The notes under the pieces: generated by a model
Told to the model about the DNA's origin: nothing
The model's database searches: none
The model's input: the letters and a program-made list of their open reading frames with translations, nothing else
Made by a program: the position numbers and the translations under genes
Shown here: positions 1 through 15,500 of the stretch, one piece after another
Layout of the letters: each line of letters starts with the position of its first letter
How positions within the stretch are numbered: the stretch's first letter is position 1
DNA from: Anas platyrhynchos
Lineage: Eukaryota; Chordata; Aves; Anseriformes; Anatidae
DNA: 64,000 nt
Reading direction: 5' to 3'
Assembly (NCBI RefSeq): GCF_047663525.1
Contig: NC_092602.1
Location: 10,289,501 to 10,353,500, forward strand

Positions 1-392
1 AAAGATAGCTAGAGTACTTCTGACTCCAAAACACATAACTCTACTGATCAAGTATGATGGAAGTTAGAAATATCCATCTTTCTCCCCTCAACACCCAATT
101 CATACCATAAATATGACAAGTCTACCCTTGGGAAACAGTTTAATGATCAGCTAGAAGTTACTATCTTCCTTAAAGAATCAAATTCAATGTTACGTACCAT
201 CTTAGAACAGAGGAGAAACAGGATTCAAGTCTTGCCCAATTAACTCTTCATATTATATCCAAAAACCAGACTTGTGTTTGGATCTCACTTATTTTAAACC
301 ACAGTTTCAACAGCAATATAAGCTCAACAACTGAACAGAGTAACCTATAAATATCAGCCCAGCTAGCTGCTGCAGCCTGAAGAGGTACTTAC
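1..392 (-). other. HIRA: HIRA intron 19 (partial)
   Basis: The sequence between the window edge and the exon 19 donor (GTAAGTACC on the minus strand) is intronic and AT-rich. No exon or repeat is recognisable. HIRA exons 20 onward must lie to the left of the window. Confidence 0.8.
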
Positions 393-555
393 CAAACAGA
401 AAGCGTAGCAGCAGTGGTGAGAGCCATGATGTATGAACCTGTGCAATGCAGGGTGGAAATGGGTGTATTCAATATTATAGGGGGAAGAAGGCGACGACCA
501 CAAGCTGAAAATACTGACAGTGTTCGTTTCTCACAGGCTACACTGACGATCTCAC

Positions 556-587
<32 letters not shown>

Positions 588-3500
588 AAAAGGAAGTATT
601 TACATTTCATCAAATGCAAGCAGCATAAAACCAGATTGCTTTCTTAAGTCATCGTGCAACTTGAGCTAGTTCCCTAAAAGGTAACTTTTACAGCTTTTAA
701 CAAAATCCTGGGTACCAACAGAAAAGGCCAAAACAGACTCAGTATGTACATTCCACACCTCCCTGATTTTATTATAACAACAATGATCTGAGGAGATACA
801 CAAGAGAAGATCTGCATGCAGAGATGGTATCTTTCACTAGACTAAGTGGCATAGTTGGAAATGTATATCCCTAAAGCTTTACTGATATAAGTTCTTCTTC
901 AGGCCTGAACTTGTATTTAGCTTTAAAATCTGCTGCTTCTTTTTCAGACCTGAAAGAAGGGTTTTGTGTGTGCAAGCTTATCTAATTTTTTCAACTACAT
1001 ATGCTTCCATAATAAAAGATATTGCTATTAGCTACAAATATTAACGACTTAAGGGTATTATCAGAAAATCAGTGTAAAACTCGTGTTAAAAATGTTTCAA
1101 AACAAGGCAGAAATGCTGAGAGTCTCTTATCTCAGGCTTCAGAAATGTTAGATTTAAACTGAGGTTAGAACTAGACAGTTAAGAAAAATAAAGAAAAAAA
1201 ATTCAGGAAAATACTCCCATGTCACCTAACATCTTATTTCAACTTTTTCATTCTTTAGCAGTTAATATTTGAAAAACCATAAACTATAATGATTTAGTCA
1301 AATTTAATGAAGAAATTTAAAATGTAAATACACATGAAGAGTTCTAGTTGGCTAATAAGAATTTATAGTGCTTTAAGACTCAAACATAGAGCTAATACTT
1401 AGAGTGAAACTGGTTTCGAGACTCAAAGCAATACATGTTTTTATCTGCAAAACATTTATTAAGAAACACTGTGCAAAAATTACGATAGCGGGAGCGGGGG
1501 ATAGGAGGACCTGAGGGTGATAAAACCAGCAAACACAAGTAGTCAACAGAAATACGTTAGGATCCCTACCAAAAACTCCACAGAGCATGTAAAAAGCAGT
1601 GGTATATTGGACCAAATTAGATGGAAGAGAAATAGGACATCCTGAGCCAAGCACAAATATTCACATAAATCCCTAACAGAAGTGATTCAGTTAATCAACT
1701 TTTTAAAGTGGATAAAAATACGTACATAGCACCTACCCATTTGTAAAATGTAAATATATACACATTAACTTCCTCTAAAGCATACCTTTGTAACCCTAAA
1801 AACATTTTATGACCTTCAAGACTACTTATCTTATTCAGTTTCCCACTTCCTCAAAAACATACACTCTTACCAGCTTCCTGCTGCAGTGAGAATTCGACTA
1901 GTGAGGACTGTCTCCCATTCCTTTCCTTCTCGATTACACTTTAACCTGCTCAACTTGGATCCTCCCACTGTTGTCATTTCATTCTCCACTTCGAGGTACA
2001 TTGATGGATCTGAACTTACCTGAGAAAGAAAAAATAAAATACTTCTTGAAAAAGGAAAGTAAGTACTCAAAAAAGCATCAAATTATGTTAAATCCAAAAC
2101 AATGCCAAATTTGAGAATGGATTGAAGTACGCCATTCTGTTTAAAATCACTTCAAAATGCAATGTGATACTTCAAAAGAATCAGATCTCTGAAAATCAGT
2201 CTTGGCTACAACACAATTTCTTCGTATTCCAATTATTAAGAAGGGCTGTGCTAGTCTGTGCTTCCTAATTAAGGGCATAAGATCAAATCTAGGTGTGCCC
2301 ATTCTCCCTACATTCTTGTGATTAGCACCAGATTGACACAGTCTAAACATGCAGCTGTGGAATACTTCCTCCACATCTCAGAGAAAATATGTAGTTTCTC
2401 TTCATCAATGTACTACCAACACAGCTGTAATAACAACGCAGCAGTTACTCCAGCCACAGACTTATCTTTATGACACACTTTGGTTCACTAGGAGGGACTG
2501 ATGAACCAGAGATATTTCTCTTTGAAGTTTAACTAGTTCAGAAGTGTCCTATTCTTAATTGATTTGCCATTAGCTTTTCCCAGTCATGTTCTTAAAAGCT
2601 GAAGTATACAACCTACTTGAACACATGTATATTCAAACACGTTAATCTATCAAAAGAATATCTGAATACCTTAAGAATATTTCTATAAAAACAAACAAAA
2701 TTATTTTTTAATAGTAAGCTTATTTATTTAAGCTTATTTATTTGATCCTTGTAGACAACTTACTTGCAAAGTAAATGATTTCTGTGGGATTGGGGCTGGC
2801 AGTTTAAGTGCTAATGCTGGTGCAGAGATGCAAGCAGCATCTTTTTCAGGGCCCAGTGTAGCTGGGGACTGGAAAAAAAATGAGAAAGTGGTTAGATTTT
2901 TCTCCATAAAAAGTTTAATAACAAAGATATTCCATGATATAGACTGATTTGAAAGAGACAAGCTCTTTTTTCAAATTTCAAGTAATACCCATTAGAAATG
3001 CTCATCTTTTTTGCCATGAGTTGTATAAATACTAATATTTTGAATATAGCTTTTAAGACTTAAAAACTAGATTTAATATTTAGTTGGAACTAATTAGTGG
3101 AAGGTCTGGTGTATTTCAAAGAAGAGACAATCTTTGAATATTTAAAATAGAAGGATCCATATTTCCTTAAATGATGGAAAGTCTAATGTAATTTACTACT
3201 TCACAATACCTAGGAAAGCCATAACCATTTAAGTTGTTACATCTACATCAAACTCCTATGCTAAGGGAGTTTCTTTTTATTCTATACAGCCATTTGACAG
3301 GCTATCAGTAAACGAGTCAACATGTGATTTATTTTATTAAGTGAATATTTATAGTCATAATGAATCCCATTTATTTCACCTGAACAGTTAAAGTCACTGG
3401 TACAAGTCTGGAGTCTTTTCGAGGCCTTCCTTTTTTCTTCTTTTCTACTGTTTCTCCCTCAAGTTCCAGTTTCCGCTTGGGTGCGCTGAGTGGTTTAGCA

Positions 3501-6500
3501 GCTGGAATCTTCTCTTCACTGTCACTGCTACTCTCCAGAATATCCTTGGGTTTATTGTCTTTAATTAAATTCTGATCCTTCAGTCTGAGCAAAAAAACAT
3601 ATTTCACATTTTATGTAGCCTGGTTCCAAAAGCTATCATACAACCTACCCACTGCATTCTTCTAGGGAAAACAACACGTTCTTAGAGTTGAGTGTATACA
3701 AATGAGTATAGAGGCAAGAGGACAAAGCTGAATAGGTACTGCAAATCCTTTGCAGAAGTACAACGTACTATTTATATACATACATACATATATACACACA
3801 CACACACATATATATATAAATGTATAATATAAACCGTTCAGACATATTCTTGCTTTTAAAAGAACAACGAATCAAACTAGCAGTTAACAATTGGAAAAAG
3901 CTACAAAGAATAGTTTTATGTTAGCATTCAATTCCAATGAATGCTCTTCTCTGGCTTGATATATTCAGCACTCTAAGATGCAAGAGTTTCGCACCTTTTC
4001 CCCTCCAATTGCACTGCTCCATCACCCATTTCAGGAACACAACAAAAGTAAAGATCCTTGTGCACTCTCATTAACCATTACACCCTTAAAAAGATAATTT
4101 AATTGTACTCTTCCCATTCCTTCCAGTGGTCATTTAGCAACTTATAACAATGTTTTGCCACTTATTCCATAACCACTCCACTGCTTAAAAATATCTTGCT
4201 TAATCCAAAACCTTTTCTTCTTTGGCTTCTGAATTATGCCAAGTAATTTTCTTTTATCCATAATTTTACTGACCACACTGGAAATAAGTATGACAGTAAT
4301 TTAATAAATATTTCTTCTGTATCATAAACTCTTTGATATAAAAACGTTGAGATATTTAATATTTTCCTATCAATTGTTTCAGTGAAGCAGAAATACTTAC
4401 ACCAAAACATACCATGTTACAAAAGCAAAAGCTTTCTTTCTCTTTTTATTTTTTAAGATCACATAGATCAAGAGAAAAAAAAAAAAAGTTAAAGTATTTT
4501 CTCTGCGTGCCTTTTAGGAATAAACTGAAATCCATTTACAGCTGTTATGATGGTAGGTCCTCTGCAGACACGTATTACATTTATATTGAAGTAATTCTCA
4601 CTGTTGCAAATAGATGGAGGCTAGCTATTTTTGCCTTCTGAAGAGCACAGATGCATGTAGCCACAGATGAAGGAATGAACACACACGCAATCTCTTGTAA
4701 CAGACGTTTCAACTCAGAGTATTTTGAAAAGTCTGCTTGATGCCGCTTGCCAGATATAAGCATGTAATGGGATAATGACAGCAAAGAATACACCTCATTT
4801 GCAGCTTTCTCACTCCTCCCAGTTTTGGCAAAGACCCAAGAATTTCCACAACATCAGAACCATGACACCCGCACCAAACAATCAGTTCTTAAACTCTCCA
4901 CATTAGTAACCTTTTTTTGCCCCTGGGCTATTCCTTACCTATCCACAACAGTCTGATTTGTATTTGTTACAACAGCAGTCCCTGAGGTGGCTTTGGATCG
5001 TTCCGTAAATCTAGAATCAAATGCTTTCATAGGTTCAATCTTGGATGGAGTTGTCAACACAGAGGAAGACGATGCAGGAGGAGCAGCTGAAGCAGAGGTA
5101 GCATTTACACTGTCAATAAAAGGGACAGGAAAACAAAGATTGAAAGAAATGTAGTATTTGTAATGCGCATTGTTTATAACAACTGGATAGCATTTGTTAT
5201 ATTGGCTAGAAACCATATTTAATAACTTTAATTCTTAATAACTTTAATTCATGAACACATGAATTATTACAGGCTTTTCCCCTTTTGTGTGTCAGTGCAT
5301 TCCAAGCTTTGATTACTCTCACAAGTTGTTTATGACGCATATCAGAACTAAGACCTTCGCGTTGCTGCTTATATATCTAGATTAAGAGACAATGACTAGT
5401 TTATTTGTTATGTATTTTTAATTAAGTACTAGCTGAAAAAGTAATTCCTTATGTACCCAAAAGGAAAGGTACACTATTTTAAATGACGACTGTGATTTCC
5501 AGTTTTAACCATTGTTCAGGTTGCCAAATACTTTCCATTACAAGATTATATTCCACTGTTTATCAATCAATTTGTGCTGAAACAATACCAAGTTTTGATT
5601 TTGTTGTTGGAAGAATCCAAACGATTTATGAGGCCTTTTCCAAGTACACTAAGACAAAGGAATGTGTTTTCCCCACACAAAAGCATACCAGGGATCTGTT
5701 ATTTGAATAGCTGTTTACTTTAGAGATTTTCAGTTCATTCAGGGGAATGAATGGCTCTAAGATAACTGATGTTTGTAATAAAAAGCAGTTAGAAGCCCAT
5801 TTTCTAAAGAAAAAGAGACTTAGTTTTGTATGTCAATCATTCCTCGTAATCTACCCACTCACTTTTAAATCTGTGGCCAATTTCAATTAACTTTGATGGA
5901 GTGGTAGAGGTTCCAATAACATTATGCTCTAAATGCTATAAAAACACATGGAGGAGGAAAAACAAGAACAAGAAAGCACACACACACGAAAGAAAAAACT
6001 TCAAGAAAACAGATTAGCATTACCACTAATGGAAAAGAAAGTGAAATTTAGTTGTTCCATAATTAATTCAAAAGACACACTGGCAAATCAGCATATGTGC
6101 ATTGACAACGCCAGTCATTATGCTCTTTCCCATCCGATGGGGTTGTTACGCAGGAAAGTATTACTATGTTTGAGGAGAGGAGATGTAGGGAATGCAGGAC
6201 AGAATTCAATGGAAAATGGGCTTCATTACTTTCATTGCTGGAAAGACTACTATTTTTTACTAATAATAACCCAATATTCCATAAGCAAGGCATTTTGTTA
6301 GAGCACTAGCACACAGTCAACTGTACCCATTGCACTGAGTTAATTTTCAGAACTATGCATATGAATTTATCCATTACTGATTTATCACTATGTAAAGTGA
6401 TCAAATACTAGTAAAAACTGACATTTGCAGGGATGTTAGATTCCCGAAGTTTTGGAGTAGGGAAACCACTTTGATAATCACTTGATAACACAACTGCAAA

Positions 6501-9500
6501 CAAGAATTAAAACCTAAACAAAGTCATAAAAACGAAAAACAAAACTTCTGCAAATACTGACCCATCTTTATTGGCTGCATCATCTGTTGGTTTTATACTG
6601 GCTGCTGTTGGCTCTACAGAAGGCTTTGAAGTATTAAGGGAATTTGCTGCATTAGAATCTAATGACATGAGCTGCTGGTTACTTTGAGAAGACATCATTG
6701 AGCCAGCCAGAGTTCCAGATATTGGGATGCTATTGAAAAATGCTGTAGAAAAATCCCTAAGCAAAAGACAAACAACAAATACATTTCTTCAAAACACACA
6801 CACACCCTAAATGAACCACCGGTACCTAACTTCTCCGAGCAATTTCTCATATCCAAAGTTAGATAAAGCAAATATTAATACAGATATGAACCTTCGACGC
6901 CTTAGAGTAATGTTCTACATCTACAGAGGTAAATAACAAGAATTAACCTTATCTATTAAGAAGATATTATAGCTATACAGAGGATATATCCAGAAAGCGC
7001 TTTAAGGTATCACAACATTAAGATTCGTCAGTGTTCTTGGTTTGCATCGGAATAAGATACGTAAGACGTAAAGAAGGGTTTTAGAAACTACTTCCAAACA
7101 TACCCAGTGTCCAGCTGAGCTATACAGAGAGGTGTGATCCTTCTCCGTCCATCTGCTGTCCGCGTTTCAACTTGCTTTTTTAAGAGATTCTGTTGGAAAA
7201 TATATTTCATCATTATTTCTCATAAAAAGGAAGAATTTTACTTTTCTTCCAGCTGACAAACAGATGCATTAAACAGAAGGTATTTTTCAAGTAAAATTTG
7301 TTTCCCTATTGCCTTTAAACCCGTTATTATTTCATGGATGATGGTTCAATCTACATTTTTATTAATAAAATTTTTTTAACACCTTAACTGTATTTTTAAA
7401 CCTATAGTACAATTGAATTCTAGTTGTGATTACTGCTTTCACACTGAACCATAAAATAAGTTATTTTTTTTTTAATTCAGACAAATATTTCCAATTCCAG
7501 ATCTATACATCTGTAGAAAAGACATTTTTGGAGAATGTAATCTGTTGACTCTAATGAGGAAAGCATTTTCATCTGTGCATGATGAATCCTTCATTAAAAG
7601 TTGCGCTTCTGTGTTTATGAGAGAAGTGAATGATGTTTTCAACCTCCTTCATAGAGAAGCTGAAGCACAGTTAGACATTCGCTATCTTTGGTTTCCCTTC
7701 TGCACACCCAGAATTTAAAACACAACAGAAATACCCACAAGCCTCTTTCCAGTCATACTTCAGCTTAAAAGCCTCTTAATTTTTCAGCAAGTCCTGGTAA
7801 CATCAACCGGACCATTCATGTATTGAAAGATGTCATTCAATACGAATATTGAAGCTGCTTTTATAAGCATTTTGATATTTATTGACTTAGCATTTGACGT
7901 TACAAAGTGACTATCCGAAAACACCTACCTTTCGAATGTCCTCTAAACTCTCTCCATTAACCATGCTTGCCACTTTCGGAGCTGCTGTTGCAGCCCCAGA
8001 CGCGTCCCTTATCGATGCGTTTTTCTGCTCCGCCTGCTGTTGCTGTCTCTGTTGATACTTGAGCATCTCTGGATTCTCAATAATGGTGGTAGACAACTGA
8101 GCTTCAGTCATAATAGCTAGGCTTTTGCCATACGTGGACTGATGAATGTTGCTCTGTGGGCATTAGAAGCACACCACAAACCAACTGACTCCAATGGCCA
8201 ACGTGACATCACTAACTTTGACATCACAGAATCACAGAATTTCTAGGTTGGAAGAGACCTCAAGATCATCGAGTCCAACCTCTAACCTAACACTAACAGT
8301 CCCCACTAAACCATATCCCTAAGCTCTACATCTAAACGTCATCATCACTTGAAGCCAAGAAACCACATAAAAACAGCCAACAGCAATGCAGTTTAAAAAG
8401 GCTTGCATATTTACAAATCAAAGAGTAATTTTTAAGTGTATTGAAGTACCCAGTCCTTGTTTCCTTGTTCAAATAATAACTTGAAATGTATAACGATGTG
8501 TAAGCAAGTCAATGTTTTCCAAATAGACTTTCTTTCCAGAACAGAAATTAACATCATAAATTATCTTCTCTTCTTAAAGATTTTGTAAACTAGACAACAT
8601 ATTTTTTGCAATATGAAAATCAGTCACTGCACAGTTCTATACATATTCGAATATTTTAATTGAATCAATATATCTATTAAATATGATTACAGATTTTTGG
8701 AGTGTTTACTGTACCTTTTCCTCCTCACTGAGTGGATCTCCAAGCTCATCCTGGGAAAAGTCTAAAAACGCCACAGATCCATCCATGGAACACACTAAGA
8801 TACCCAGTCCATTAAGGGTCCTGAAAGAAATAAAGATATACTTTTGTCCTTTTGTCTTTTGTCATTGATGCAAAGGGGCAGTACAATAAATTTTGCAATA
8901 AACACTTAGCATGAAAAACCACAGCAAATATCAATGAAACCAAAAAAGTGGGACAGCAAGAAGAAAGGGCCATGACAGCAGGGGTCTGTGTGCTGATACT
9001 CAAAAGAAGGCAAATCAGAGACCGAACACAGGAAGGTAGCTTTAGACCAATACACCTATCCATGGCACAATCAGCACCATGAAAGCTTTCTGTAGGGGTA
9101 CAAGAATATCAACTGAAGTATTCGCTATGAACAATGAAAACAAATTATAAATAGACTTGCTTCAAAAGACGTACAAAGAATTTGTCTACTAGCGGAACTA
9201 CATGAAGGGGCCTTCAGCACATAAACTGATACACCTTTTTAAAGCCCTATAATTACTGTTTTGGGTTGTGTTTTTAAGAGGTCCACAAAAGATGAAGCTT
9301 CATCATGTATGGGAAACAACAGGTAGTCTATTTCTATAAAGAGCTTACAGTCTAAATAAACAAGATAGGAAGGAGAAAGGAGAAGACTGTAAGAGAGAAG
9401 CTATGTATGTTGGCTAAAGAGCTCTTCTTATCATCACTATCTGAAGTGACAAATAAAAAGAAAATAAAACGTGCATTTGAGCAGTCCTAAGATCACTGCA

Positions 9501-12500
9501 CTCAGTAAAAATGTATTTTTGATTTTTGTTGTTGTTGTTGTTTGGGCTTTTAAGCAAACTCCACACGTTTTTGTATGTAGGGATATGCTGCACCACTCTT
9601 CCAGAGGTCTCAAAGGCTATCTTGGTGGAAGAGAGGAGAAAGCATAGACTGTAGCCTTAATGACATTGCAACCCTCCAATGGCATTATAACATATTACTA
9701 CACGTTGGAAAAAAAAGAAGTTTTGACCAGTAACTTGCATTCAGAAACCTCAGAGACGGTGAGATAGTGGTTTACAGATGGTTTGTTACAGAAAATGAAA
9801 GAGGAAAGGGAAGCAAGCAGAACTATCTAGTCCTGTCCAAACTATTCCAGCAAAGCTTAAAAATATACTACATGCATCTGCATCATGGCTACAGGTGTTT
9901 GAAAACAGCTTTTTTGTTGTGGCTGGACTCTTCACACATTCAGAGAAGTTAGCCTCAGCACTGTGTAACTAGGTTAACCAACGTGATTCCAAATTAGAAA
10001 AATGATAAAGTCTTGTTTAGAGTTCGCTGCTCACCTAGCAGATAAAATTGCTGAGCTCCTACTGACCTCTGGACCCTACTAATTATTACGTGAAAACATA
10101 ATGGTGCTCAGATATTATAACAATAGATCCAAGTCTAAAACTCTCAACTAGAAACCAGACAGCTATAACAAAATAACAGTATCAGATTTCTCTGAATTCA
10201 ATCAGTCTGTTTTTAGAATTGGGCACAGGACTGGAACATGTTTCTGGGAACATTCCGTATTATTGACATTTTAGCCATACATTTGGATTTGTAAACAGGA
10301 TATAAAATAACAAGCTTCCTGATGAACCTTTGTCTGTCTCAAATATCCCACAAAACCATTTCCTCGTAAATTGCAAAATGTTAACCAGCTATTACTCCCA
10401 ATGACTTTATGCCATTGAAAATGTGCAATTTGCAGATGAAAAATTAAACACTTCAGGAAAACAAAGCTATTCAAAGCTATTGTACTACAACAACAGCAGT
10501 TCCCATGAAATACTCCATTTACTGGCCTTTATTAATGAAAGCAAAATGTTTTGGTTTTGAAATTTTGATCATGCTTCACTGAGCTTCATAGCAAAATTCA
10601 CATGGCATACAGAAAACAAGAAGTTACACAATTACAAGCCTAAAAAATTACAACATAAGAACACAGTGTTATAGCTAACAAAGGTGTAATTCCAAAAGTC
10701 AGGAAATGCTAGAACTAAAACAACCTACGTGATCAGCCGCGTTTATATTATGAAAAAGATATATATATATATTATATATACACACACATAAACAACTCCC
10801 AATACTGTAAATTTCACTGATGCATAGGTGCAGAGTTTTATCTTAAATACCATTTACTGAGTAGTCTCATGTTTATTTTTTCCTTATTACTCAAGTCTTG
10901 CTGCAAATAGAGAACTGTTAACTTCTGCCTTTCTAAGGCCAGGCCTTTGATGCTCATTAGTTCCAACAGTGAGGCAGACCCCACTACTTGGGAACCACTT
11001 CTCCACTCATCATCTTTTTTTTTTTTCTTTTTTTTTTTTTTTAAAAATAAAGGGAGAAAAACCACAAACACTCAAGCTTTGAGAAGTTATTCTGGAGAGA
11101 GAAAGGAGTGCAGTCCTGGGGAAAACGGAAGAGGGAAATCGCAACTCTAATGCTATGAGAGATAGGAGAACCAAGAAGATATAAAATTGGAAAAGCAAGG
11201 CAGAAGTCAGTCACTGACAGCCTGATACTTCATGTCATTGATAGCAGGAGGAGTGTGAACAAAGGAACCTGGCCTACCTTCCCATCCCTGCTCCTTGCCT
11301 CCCCCTCAACTATGGTCATACCACCTCCTTCTATTGCTAGCAGAAATGGGGTCATGCTCCTGAATGCTGCAACTTTTTTGTTCTGAAACAGACAGCAAGA
11401 GCTGGTTCCAGCACAGCCAGGGTAACACTCAAAAAGCTAGTAAAGGATCTGCCACTGCTACACCACCAAAAGGGGTCGACCTAAGATGGGCAGGGGGAAA
11501 AATAATTTTCTTTTTTCTCCAAGGGAATATTGGCCTACAAGGTCCACTTGAATTTGTTATAACTGTATAGTGCAATAACTTTTCATGTATGTAATACAGG
11601 TAAAGCTCATCAGGTCCATCACAACATGTTATAAAATACATGTTACAGAAAAAAATTTGCAGAATCTTAACAAGTAGGAAAACATTCCACAGATAATTTA
11701 CTTCATTATTTCCTAAACACATTAGTTTCCATCCAACTCTAATGTTACATAGTCTGAAGTGATCACATGCTAGTAGCTAGTGTCACACTACCAAAGATGC
11801 TGCAGAAGAACCAAACCCTTCAGGAACCAAGCATGTGCGTTCCAACAGATGTAATCTCTACTATTTCAGTGAATTTCCAGTTAACATCTGTAGCTAAAAT
11901 TAATGATAACATTCTGGCTTTTCTAAGAAACAAACTTACCAGGAGATATCCATGATTGACTTGTCAAACAGTTCATGTATGACAACTAATGGCCGTTTCA
12001 GACATGTGAGCTTAAAATAGAAGAAACAACACTCAGAAATTTAGAAGTTCTACGTTACCACAAATATTACTGCATTAATACTTTCCCAGAGTCTAACAAT
12101 ATTCTCCAAACAAGAACAAGCCAAGAGATAGCTGTACGTGACATCTGAAGTGCCAGGTTAGCCTTTCTCTTCCTAGCACAGAAAAGCTCTGGAGAAGAAT
12201 GGCTGTCTCTCAATCCTTCCCTCCTTTCTGAAGCATGAGGTCTTAACCAACTTTGCCTGTATATTGCAGTCCTCAAACTTTCTACCACTCAAAAAGTAAT
12301 TCCACAGATGCTAAAGACAGCTTCTATTCTAAGCTTTATTGAGATAAGGATGTTGCAAACTGCCAGCACAAGAGGAAAAACAAAACCAGATGAGGCTTCA
12401 CGTCCTCATTCAGACCGCTTACCCAAGTTAAGTGAAGCCTGCCAACAGCAAAGGAAAATTAACACAATTATTCTTAAAGAGGATTCCTCTACACTTATAG

Positions 12501-15500
12501 ATCAGCTTAGTAATCAAGAACTGAACATGAAAATTCCCTGTAACGTGTTCTAAATCAGGTGCAATACTGTCAATCCAGTGGACTTGATAACTATAGTACG
12601 TAGTACGACCAAAACGAACTACAAGTCAACGTGATCTAAGATGTTTCATGCTCATTAGTAGTATGCCATCATCAGCAGTTATTTCTTTTAGCTATTTCGT
12701 TTTATCATAGGTCTGCATTGTGTACATACCTAGAGCTCTTCAGGGTAATGACTGTCTATAACTTCGCATGTCTAAAATACCTAGTGTAACCTCAACAGGC
12801 ACCCTACATGAAATCATAGTATAAATATAAAGTAAAATATACTGAGTGACACTTTGATTTGGGTATGCACCAGTAGCATTGCCAAAAACAGATATAGTGT
12901 TATGCATTTAACTATTGATGGATAAATATCACACTGGAATCTATAAATAGTAGACTGCAGTTAGCAATTGGTGTGTTCTGGCACACGTTCTCATCACAAA
13001 GCCTTATAACCAGTTAAACTTATTCCCTGTCCTTTGCAGTTGCCAAACAACCCATCTTGCATTGATAAACATGAGACTAGCTACCCTTCTCTCAGCCAGA
13101 ATAACAATTTTAGTTTACATTTTTAAAGTAAAACCCAAACTAGATATTGAAAACTTGAAAGTGTTTTTAAAAAAAAAACCTCATTCATTTTCACATTAAT
13201 TTCCATAGCAAAGGCAGAAGCCAGGGATTGAAGCCAGAACAAAGCACAAAGAGGAGCCATATATACGCTCAGAAAGATCTGTGCCATGCCTGCTGTATTC
13301 TTTGTACCCATAAAAGCAACACAAACAAAACTAGACTATGAGTGATCAATGGGTAGGTGGGCTAAATATGGAATAATATTAGAATCTTTCTTACAAGAAG
13401 AACATGGAGATGGAGAACAAGTAAAAGACATAGGAAGGAAATATGGTTGGATTATGTTTATTAGCTGTGATAACACATAACCCTTAACCACAGCAACATA
13501 TCTGCTCTTGGCTTTAGAATAGTAAGTTCATTTCAGGAATTAATACTATCCACTCCCTTTCCCCCATTTTAAATCTCTAACAACAGAGAGAATAAAAAAC
13601 TAAACATGAATCTAAACATAAGACCTAATTCTGTACACATGACCTTTGTGCTAAACCCTCAAGTTACCCAAATAACCACATTAGTCAAAGCTGACACTTA
13701 CCCAGACAGAAAGAGATCGATCCTTACTACCAACAGCGCAACAGCAGTAGGGACAACTTGACTTGGTGGAGCTCCCATTCTTTTGTTTCTTCTTGAAGAT
13801 TTTTGGATTGAATTTCTGAACAAGTGAGATGCCACATCTTATTACAGTAATCAAATTTCAGTAGATCAGCTTTAAAAGCAAGCCTTCCATTTAAGAGTGA
13901 AAAAGATAAACATTTCATGGAAACAAGGTCCCTAACCTGACTCTATAAAAGCACTGACAAAAGCCCAATATGCTTTCTTAATCGAGATTTTGAATACCTT
14001 AACAGGAATGCCAAAGAACATTAATTTCACCAGTGATCAGGAACCCACTATAAATCTAAGTCACTGAACAGCTCACGATGTTGGTGTCTGGCATTTCTAA
14101 CACGCTCCTGTGTTCCCCTCATCTTGTTCATCTACATGCAGTTCTCATATCATAAGAGCAGGCTGATTGTTTCCAGCATTAAAGTTGACATTTATTACAC
14201 ACCACCATGTGTTTGCTCTACTAACCTTGACACCTATCTCCATCTGTTGTCCCACTTATGCATACAACTATCAGAAGAAACATCTTACAAGTTTCACTTT
14301 AGGGATAAATTATTATGATTCACCCACCACTACTGTAACTGCCTTCCGGTGCCCTACAAAATCCATGTTGGTTTTCCATCCATCTCTCTCGATGATCTGA
14401 GCAGTAGGTCCAGAATTATTCATGGCATGAGCAGAAACAAGATAGTGACCATCAGGTGACCAGCTAAGACGCAACACATGTGTTGTCCCTCCACACTGAT
14501 GAAATAAATCAAAAAACATACTAGAACTTTAAGCATGTCTGGCAAAAAAAATAGAACATATTTTTAATGCAAACTATTATTATTTTAGATTTAGGAAATA
14601 TATGATTACTAAGTCTTCTGTGACTATAAAAGAATGACAGTACATTTCTCAGCACATCAAACATGTTTACACAGGAGATATAATGTAACTTATGAAGCCC
14701 TAACAAAAGGAGGAAAAGGAATCCAGAGAACTATTTTTAGAAGAAACGAAATGCAAGTCTTTTTGCATACAGCATGCTCAGTATTTATCACAGTTCTAGT
14801 TAGTGACATGCTATGCTGCAGCATACCAGTTGCTAACAATGAGACTTCAGGTTTCAAATCAGATCACACATATTCAGGTATTCACAGTCTATTATTAAGA
14901 GTAATTAATTGCACTAACCACGATACCTTAAGATCATTGCAAAACACTCCACTCACTAAGCACCAGCTTCTGTCCTCATAAATTTGACCTCCTGATTAAA
15001 GTCATCACATAAGTCAGCGCTAGGGTGCCAGATCCCTATCCTAAGTATTTGCCTTTTTCTGGTAGTGGCCAACAGACAACGCATAGAAAAGAATGCAAGA
15101 ACGAAAAGAATGCAGTGTGCCAATACTTCCTCAGAATGACTTCTACATTTCCAGGAATTTACTTGTTTCCACAACCCACGTATACCTTTGGCATCTACAA
15201 CATTCACTAGCAACTAGAGTCTCGATTTAATCACATGTTGTATGAGAAAGTAGCTCCCCTCCCACCCTTCTTTTGAATCTACTGTCAAATAGTTTGATTT
15301 GACTTGGCACTGTTAAACTAACTAATGCTTCTGCAGAATTGGAATTACTCTTACAATTTTCATTCACTTTGTAGGAATTTACTTTGGTAAAACATTCTCA
15401 AGTACCTCATCAAAGGGTTTTGTGATGCTAGTTTCCAATTGCCAGTCCATCGTTCGCCACACCTTCAAACTTCGATCATCAGCCTGAGAGGCAATATATT

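Larger units (their letters stand above)
8821..11939 (-). other. HIRA: HIRA intron 10, 3.1 kb without recognisable genes
   Basis: This intron lies between exon 10 (11940-12010) and exon 11 (8715-8820). It contains a (GTT)n tract near 9527-9542, an AT/CA tract near 10759-10790 and a long T tract at 11014-11042. The small open frames show no codon structure or family resemblance. Confidence 0.7.

Noticed and set aside
14956-15213. 85-codon frame in HIRA intron 7 that looks somewhat protein-like
   Set aside because: HIRA exons 7 and 8 join in frame without it, and no equivalent segment is known to me in HIRA.
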